In this document: positions 58,969 to 64,000 of the stretch, piece by piece
How the letters are laid out: every line of letters begins with the position of its first letter
How positions within the stretch are numbered: the stretch's first letter is position 1
Origin: Anagrus nilaparvatae
Taxonomy: Eukaryota; Arthropoda; Insecta; Hymenoptera; Mymaridae
Reading direction: 5' to 3'
Assembly (NCBI GenBank): GCA_022575985.1
Contig: JAKSXM010000036.1
Coordinates: forward strand, 744,001-808,000
DNA length: 64,000 bases
Program-made: the position numbers and the translations under genes
Notes under the pieces: model-generated
What the model saw: the letters and a program-made list of their open reading frames with translations, nothing else
What the model was told of the DNA's origin: nothing
The model's database searches: none

Positions 58969-59585
58969 CTCAAAACGATAAAAAATTAAGAGTAATAATT
59001 TTTTAATAATTTATTATATGTTAGAAAAAATTTAATTTGATTAAATTTATTTATTTTAAAGAAAAATATTGTAAGTACATTTGTGATTTTAAAAATAAAT
59101 TCGTTCGTATTTAAGCTTGTAAAATGTCATTTTATTTAGATTACAATAAATAAAAATATATAATAAGAATTATGTATGTTAAACTGTCAGATTAAATTTA
59201 TTTTGTTGTTTTATAAGTATTGTAATAAAAATAATTTAAATAGCAAAATATTAAATCTATATTATATGTTAGTTATTATTTTTTAACTTATTTATTTTTT
59301 CATTTTGTTGTTAGTCAATCAAGTTGCTTTTCTATATTTTATATATATCATAAATTTTTTTTTCTTTTAAGAATTCTAGTTTTATCTGAAAAAGATAATA
59401 GTAAATTCGTTAAATATTTTTCTTTTATTTACAAATAATTTTTATTTTTATGTACTCATGATGTATAGAATATTATGGAACGATGATGAGAGTTTAAGCA
59501 TGGTATTTTTGTTGTTGTTGCTATTTTAATATACTCACCTTTTGAAGCTTGTTTATTTATTCTCTTGCAGATATTGCGTACCGCT
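58969..59585. other. AT-rich non-coding DNA
   Basis: A short (TTG)n run is at 59509-59520. Nothing else. Confidence 0.5.
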
Positions 59586-59589
59586 CCCG

Positions 59590-60055
59590 TTCAGAATAAT
59601 TTTTTTACTACTCAGTTTTTAGGACAAATGACGGCCTAAATCTCTGTTTTTTAAAATGCTTGTTTGCTTTTTGTATCGACAACTAATTATAGAACCGTAT
59701 AATTTAAAAATGCACCGACTGTGTGACTTTCTATTAGGTAACATACTCAGCCAAATCAACATGTGCATACCTAATAAAATCTCTATTATCGTTGGTTTCT
59801 CCGAGAACTAGCCATTGAAATATATTTACCTTTAAATAGCTAAGAATTCGCTTTACTTACGTTACAGTCAGCCGTAATTAGTCTCTTATTATAATGATTT
59901 GCTACTATATCTGGTCTGGTTTTTACTGCAATATACAAAAAAACCTGTATAAATTGTTGATGTTTCTAAGAGTTTTTCATTTCTGGACCTCTTTCAGTCG
60001 TTTTTATATATCCTGAATCTAATGGAATATCTGAAACCTTCCAGTTATAAACCGT
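59590..60055 (-). pseudogene. pol: Ty1/copia pol fragment, end of RT and RNase H
   Basis: Minus-strand reading from 60055 down gives DIPLDSGYIKT, then LYIAVKTRPDIVAN, then LSYLKV and VLGETNDNRDFIRYAHVD. NRKSHSRCIFKLYGSIIS and KKQTS follow. These correspond in order to the copia phrases S-TPLDPG, LLYLA-TRPDI, LRYLKGT, the G-YADADWAG start of RNase H, DRKS-SG and SW-SKKQ. Stops and frameshifts are frequent, and the RNase H Asp box has drifted. The upstream part lies at 62470-62690, beyond a LINE and a MITE. Confidence 0.75.
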
Positions 60056-60064
60056 TATAAAATC

Positions 60065-62045
60065 TTTTCTATATTTATTTATTTATTTTAAACCAGAAAA
60101 AAAAATCAGTACAATATATGTACAATATTCCCAAAAAAGATCATTTAACAATTATAAAATTAAGTATAATAAGTCAAATTAAAATTTAATTAAAATTATT
60201 AAATTAAAATATTTACAAAAAGTTGTGTTTTTTGATAAGATGTTGAGTGAGGGTTCTCTTGATGTTTCTACTTGAAGAACCTTAAGATTCTTCGGTAAAG
60301 TGTTGAAAAATGTAGCTTCTTAATAATATATAAAAAATAATAGCTTAAAAATAATAGCTTCGTATTTACTATTTTTCTTAGCTATTTCCTTATTATGGTC
60401 AGGTGGACGAATAGTTCTATGTCTAGTTTCGCTGTTGCTTTCTTGGAATTGTTTCTTGAGGTTTTGATAATTATACTTTGTAGCTTTAATTGTGTATAAG
60501 TCTTTTAGATTAAGTATTTTGGTATCAGAATTTAGCAGATATATAACTTGAAATTGTAGATTTAATATTTGCTTTAAGCAGTTATGGTAGGCTCCACCCT
60601 AAGCAAGTAATCCATAAATGATAATGCTGTAAAAGAAAGCGTAATACATGGAGGAAAGTATACGGTGATTCCAGTATTTGAATTTGTACAATATGTATAT
60701 AGAAAAATGTATAACCAGTTTGTGTAACTACACAACCAACGAGCATGGAACATGTTTACTCATAACAGTAATAAATCCAAAAACCAAAATTACAATATGT
60801 CCTGAAATATATAGTATCCTAAGTCCATAAACTTAAAGTATTCTAAGTTGTAGTTACTCCCACTTTAAAATATTCTAAGTCCCTAAATCGAAAATATTTT
60901 AAGTCCATTTCACCCCCCCCCCCTCTAAAAACGTCACTTTTTCACCCACCCTAAAAACGTTAATTTTTTACCTCCCCCCTGCCGAGACAAACTTTTTCAA
61001 ATACCCCATCCAATCAACATGTTCCATGTTAAAATATCTGGATTTTTTAGTTACATATTGTATATTTTCTTCGCACTTCATTCTGCAGTCAAAAATAACA
61101 TCTAGGTATTTAATACATTTAGATCTGTCAATCGTTTGATTATTAATATGTATATGAAGATTATCTGGCAAGATAATTATATATTATATATATTTTGATA
61201 ACAACCAATAGTTAGTAGAAAGTTTTTTGGGTATTTAATGTCAGCTTATTAGAGTTGAACCACGGGCCTACCACTTACAAATATTCATTCATTTTTGTCT
61301 CTGCTAGTTTCCAAGTTTTTTTAACACTCAATATGACTGTGTCATCCGCATAAGAGATAACATATGGACATAGAGCTAATAAATCATTGATAATAGAAAT
61401 AGATTCTATTAACATTTTAATTATTATTTATTATTTATTATTATTATTTATTAATTAATTTAATAATAATTTTTTATTATAATAATATTATAATTAATTT
61501 TTTTCTACCCATTAATATTTTCTAATTTCTACTTCAATAAATTAGAAAAAGAACTGGTCCTAATATAGTACCTTGAGGAACAGCTAAATTGTTCAAATTT
61601 TTCAAACTTCTGTACGTGTTATTGACTCTAACCCCTTGTGTTCTATTGGTGAGGTAGCTTTTGAGTTGTTTATAAGAAATTCCTCGAATACCATATCTAT
61701 AAAGTTTCTGGAGGAGGATTGTGTGGTCAACAGTGTCGAAAGCTTTGGCTAAGTCCAAAAAGTTGCGACCACCGCGTTATTTTGGTCAATATTTTAATAA
61801 ATAAGGTCAGTAATAAATACAAGGGCATCATCTGTACTTTTGTTTTTTAAAAATCCATATTGATTACTTATATTACATTCTGTTAAGAAAGTCCTGAGTC
61901 TTATTAACATTACTTTTTCAAAGACTTTAGCGATGTTAGAGATCAGATCAATAGTCCTGTAATTATTAACCGTTTTTTTATTACCAGAATTTTTAATAAA
62001 TACAGCAGTTTTTAGTTCATTGGGCCATGCTCAAGTAAGTACTTT
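60065..62045 (-). pseudogene. LINE C, Jockey/CR1-like RT, inserted in the copia element
   Basis: From 62045 down, the minus strand reads WPNELKTAVFIKNSGNKKT, NNYRTIDLISNIAKVFEKV, NQYGFLKNKSTDDALVF and LDLAKAFDTVDH (the RT A box). VPQGTILGPVLF (B box) follows at 61534-61758. After an AT microsatellite at 61410-61505 comes SYADDTVIL (C box, intact) at about 61345, then KCIKYLDVIFD at 61100. After another insertion, NHRILSSMYYAFFYSIIIYG lies near 60620-60670. The 3' end has a tail of TTTA units (about 60067-60090). It differs in wording from LINE A/B, so it is a second family. It is decayed by stops and frameshifts. Confidence 0.85.
60735..61040. mobile_element. ATTCTAAGTCC element, copy 4, inserted in LINE C
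   Basis: GCATGGAACATGTTTAC at 60744 and ACATGTTCCATGTTAA at 61018 are inverted ends. The interior has TATTCTAAGTCCCTAAA phrases at 60830-60890, a TTTCACCCCCC tract and ACGTCACTTTTTCACCC. LINE C coding similarity stops on one side (VTKK near 61045) and resumes on the other (about 60720), so this is an insertion. It is the only copy for which both ends can be suggested. Confidence 0.6.
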
Positions 62046-62081
62046 TATTAAATATATGAGCTCAAAGAGTCGAAATATAAG

Positions 62082-62466
62082 TACATTGTAAAAAGTAAGT
62101 TTCTTAGATTAACAAAAAAAAATAGAACATTTTCGAAAAATTTGTAAATATTCGATAAAAATCGTAAATTTACTAAATTTAGTATATTAAAAAAAAATTT
62201 GAGTATTTTCAATTTTTTTTGTCAGTTTACAAGAAAAATTGATAATTTACAAATTTTTTTCTCGAAAATTTACAAAAAATAGTTGTCAATTTACGAAAAA
62301 TAATTGCGAATTTACAGCTTTTTTCGTAAATTCAAAAAAAATAATCGAGAATTATCAAATTTTTGGATAATATACTAAATTTACGATTTTTTTCGAATAT
62401 TTACAAATTCTTTCGAAAATGTTCTAATTTTTTGTTTTTATAAGGAAGTTACTTTTTATAGTGTAG
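62082..62466. mobile_element. CACTGTAAAAA palindromic MITE, copy 2
   Basis: TACATTGTAAAAAGTAAG at 62082 and the inverted AAGTTACTTTTTATAGTGTA ending at 62465 mirror copy 1 at 57174. The body of TTTTCGAAAAATTTGTAAA phrases is likewise palindromic. It abuts the LINE C 5' end and separates it from the copia fragment upstream. Confidence 0.85.
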
Positions 62467-62469
62467 ATA

Positions 62470-62690
62470 TAATTTTAAGCACCCTTGTTGAGATTCATAT
62501 CATAAATCCCATTGTTATTCATTTCTACTTCAATACCAAGGTAGTACTGTGGATTTTCTAAGCCTACTAATTTGAAATACGTATTTGATATTTTATCATT
62601 ATCTTCGATATGCACTTTTTTGCCACAGTTACTGTGAGAATGATTAAATCATTTTCGCCGTTTCTACCCAATTCTATTTTGAAGTTCTAG
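62470..62690 (-). pseudogene. pol: Ty1/copia RT fragment, upstream part
   Basis: The minus strand reads DLIILTVTVAKK, then in a shifted frame HIEDNDKISNTYFKLVGLEN, then PQYYLGIEVEMNNNGIY and a stop at about 62480. The phrase F-K-x-x-G/D-L-x-x-P-x-Y/F-L-G-I-E is the copia RT block after the catalytic YVDD. The continuing part (DIPLDSGY onward) is at 59.6-60.06 kb, with LINE C and the MITE inserted between. Confidence 0.75.
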
Positions 62691-62699
62691 TAGTTTATC

Positions 62700-63560
62700 T
62701 TTTTTTCTAGGTTTTGGAACATCCCATTATTAAATTATTTTCCTATTTGTCGAATAAATGGCTAAATATAACTCGGTTCCTGGCCTACACTTAGCTGCTT
62801 TACTATATGCAAGGGAATAAACTCTACTGCATAGCGCAAGAATACTAAAAACTAAACCAGCAAGAAACTCTATTTAATTATTTTTTGTACTAATACTTAA
62901 TTCAAAACAATATCAGTTACAGAAATAACAACTAAATTTGAAAATGAAGTCAATAATTTTTAAATTGAGTTCCTACCTTAAATCAGTCTCTAACTTTAAT
63001 TAGGGGTAGTAACCCATTTTCTAAATGATTGCGTGATGGTAAAAATATTGTATTTTTCTTTGAGGAAAAAATGTTCTATGTTTTTATGTTTCAATAATAC
63101 ATATAAATCGATGCCTTGATATAATACATTTTTAAAAGTTCATGCAAAACAAAACAATAATAATAAAAATAAAAATGACTAAATAAAAAAAAAACATAAA
63201 AAGTTTGTATGCTATTATGTTTATGGTTTTTTTTGCATTGATAATAGGCAACGGTAGTTAAAAACTTTTTATTAATTTTCGATGCACGTCCAGCTATCAG
63301 CGGTAAAATAACTTTGTTCAAAATATATTCAAAACGAGAGAAGTTATTTTTTTTATACTTAGAGGGTGTTAGAAACTCGATGTATTTTCGATGTTTATAT
63401 TCTACGTGATAAGATTTTCAATATTTTAAAAAACCTTATACGATGCTTTTTTATATTTTGTTACACATGGGTATACTACTATATTGATTCACAAATTTCG
63501 TGCAAGGAATATTTTGTTTCTTTTATTATGTAATGTACTTGATGATAAAAATATTAATTT
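62700..63560. other. AT-rich non-coding DNA
   Basis: No gene or element boundary is seen. Confidence 0.5.
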
Positions 63561-63569
63561 ATATATTAG

Positions 63570-63875
63570 GGTGTATCTTATTTCCCTTGTTGAAGATTTT
63601 TTATTTTTCTTTATAGATATAAAAATTTTTTTCAAAATTTAGGTTCACCGAATAAATAAGTCGTAAGATCCTGGGTAGTTTATTTTCGATGTGGTGTGAA
63701 ATTTTAATTTTGGCAGAAATTTAAAAATTAGTAATTTTGAACCAAAAATAGGTATTTGTAACTATGATGACGATGCAGTTAAAGAAAAAAAGACCCAGTT
63801 TATCATTTAGCATAGAATGCTCTATTTCTAGGCCCAGAAGGCCTATTTTATTGGTCTGAGGGATACTTTATCAGC
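63570..63875. repeat. Partial arm related to the hAT-like foldback family
   Basis: AGGGTGTATCTTATTTCCC at 63569 resembles the TAGGGTGTCCGTTATTTCCC terminus at 25124. The following phrases TTTTGGCAGAAATTTAAAAATT, GAACCAAAAATAGG and CTAGGCCCAGAAGGCCTATT (63828) match parts of the 48.65-49.42 kb copy. The other arm lies beyond the window or is lost. Confidence 0.5.
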
Positions 63876-64000
63876 TATATTAGCTGAAACATTGTAAAAT
63901 TTCTTCTTAGTATTTAATAACTTTAATAGTTTACGAAAATAATAATGATGCTTTATTGATACTGTTGAAGGTAAATTAAAAATGCCCGTTGAACAGATAA

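Noticed and set aside
1..64000. CRISPR array, operon, phage or bacterial defence system
   Set aside because: No regularly spaced repeats with unique spacers, no closely packed genes and no ribosome binding sites are present. The content is eukaryotic transposons.

Overview
This window looks like a very A+T-rich intergenic or repeat-dense stretch of an insect nuclear genome. The mixture of Jockey/CR1-like, R1-like and R2-like LINEs, BEL/Pao and Ty1/copia elements, a FLYWCH/MULE transposon and many short inverted-repeat elements is typical of arthropods. A hymenopteran such as a parasitoid wasp is my guess, from overall resemblance only. I found no intact host gene, no prokaryotic gene organisation, no CRISPR, no rRNA and no intact tRNA. 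Nearly every recognisable protein fragment belongs to a decayed transposable element. All long identities rest on reading translated motifs by eye.

Layout. 0-8.9 kb is AT-rich non-coding DNA. 8.9-12.8 kb holds three different palindromic (foldback) elements, one built of about 140-bp tandem modules, plus a 199-bp tandem duplication. 14.1-14.9 kb is a GC-richer block with weak coding potential. 15.3-16.3 kb resembles a solo LTR. 16.8-21.0 kb is a pair of inverted repeats enclosing a minus-strand LINE, which is itself split by a 1.2-kb LTR-like insertion. 23.2-24.8 kb carries the C-terminal part of an R2-like LINE, split by a 0.33-kb hairpin element flanked by an 11-bp duplication. 24.8-28.4 kb is a LINE ORF1-like remnant interrupted by a 3.15-kb hAT-like foldback (perfect 8-bp target duplication), which contains a second 0.89-kb foldback at a TA site. 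33.6-34.6 kb has two further foldbacks. 35.6-38.4 kb is the 3' half of a BEL/Pao element with its probable 3' LTR.

40.3-40.8 kb is an R1-like reverse transcriptase scrap. 44.7-45.8 kb is a LINE 3' end inserted in a TIR element. 46.4-47.5 kb is a FLYWCH/MULE transposase remnant ending at a tRNA-derived SINE. 48.5-49.4 kb and 53.3-53.7 kb carry more copies of the dispersed repeat families. 55.1-56.2 kb is a second copy of the LINE family seen at 17-20 kb. 57.2-62.5 kb has three copies of CACTG-type TIR elements and a multi-level nest: a minus-strand Ty1/copia fragment split by a LINE and a TIR element, with the LINE itself split by another short element.

The genes do not work together as a pathway. 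The biology here is a layered record of transposition. The best candidates for something undescribed are the foldback families: the hAT-like 3.15-kb palindrome, the modular family recurring at 10.6, 23.9 and 53.3 kb, and the ATTCTAAGTCC family at 22.5, 30.4, 48.5 and 60.8 kb.
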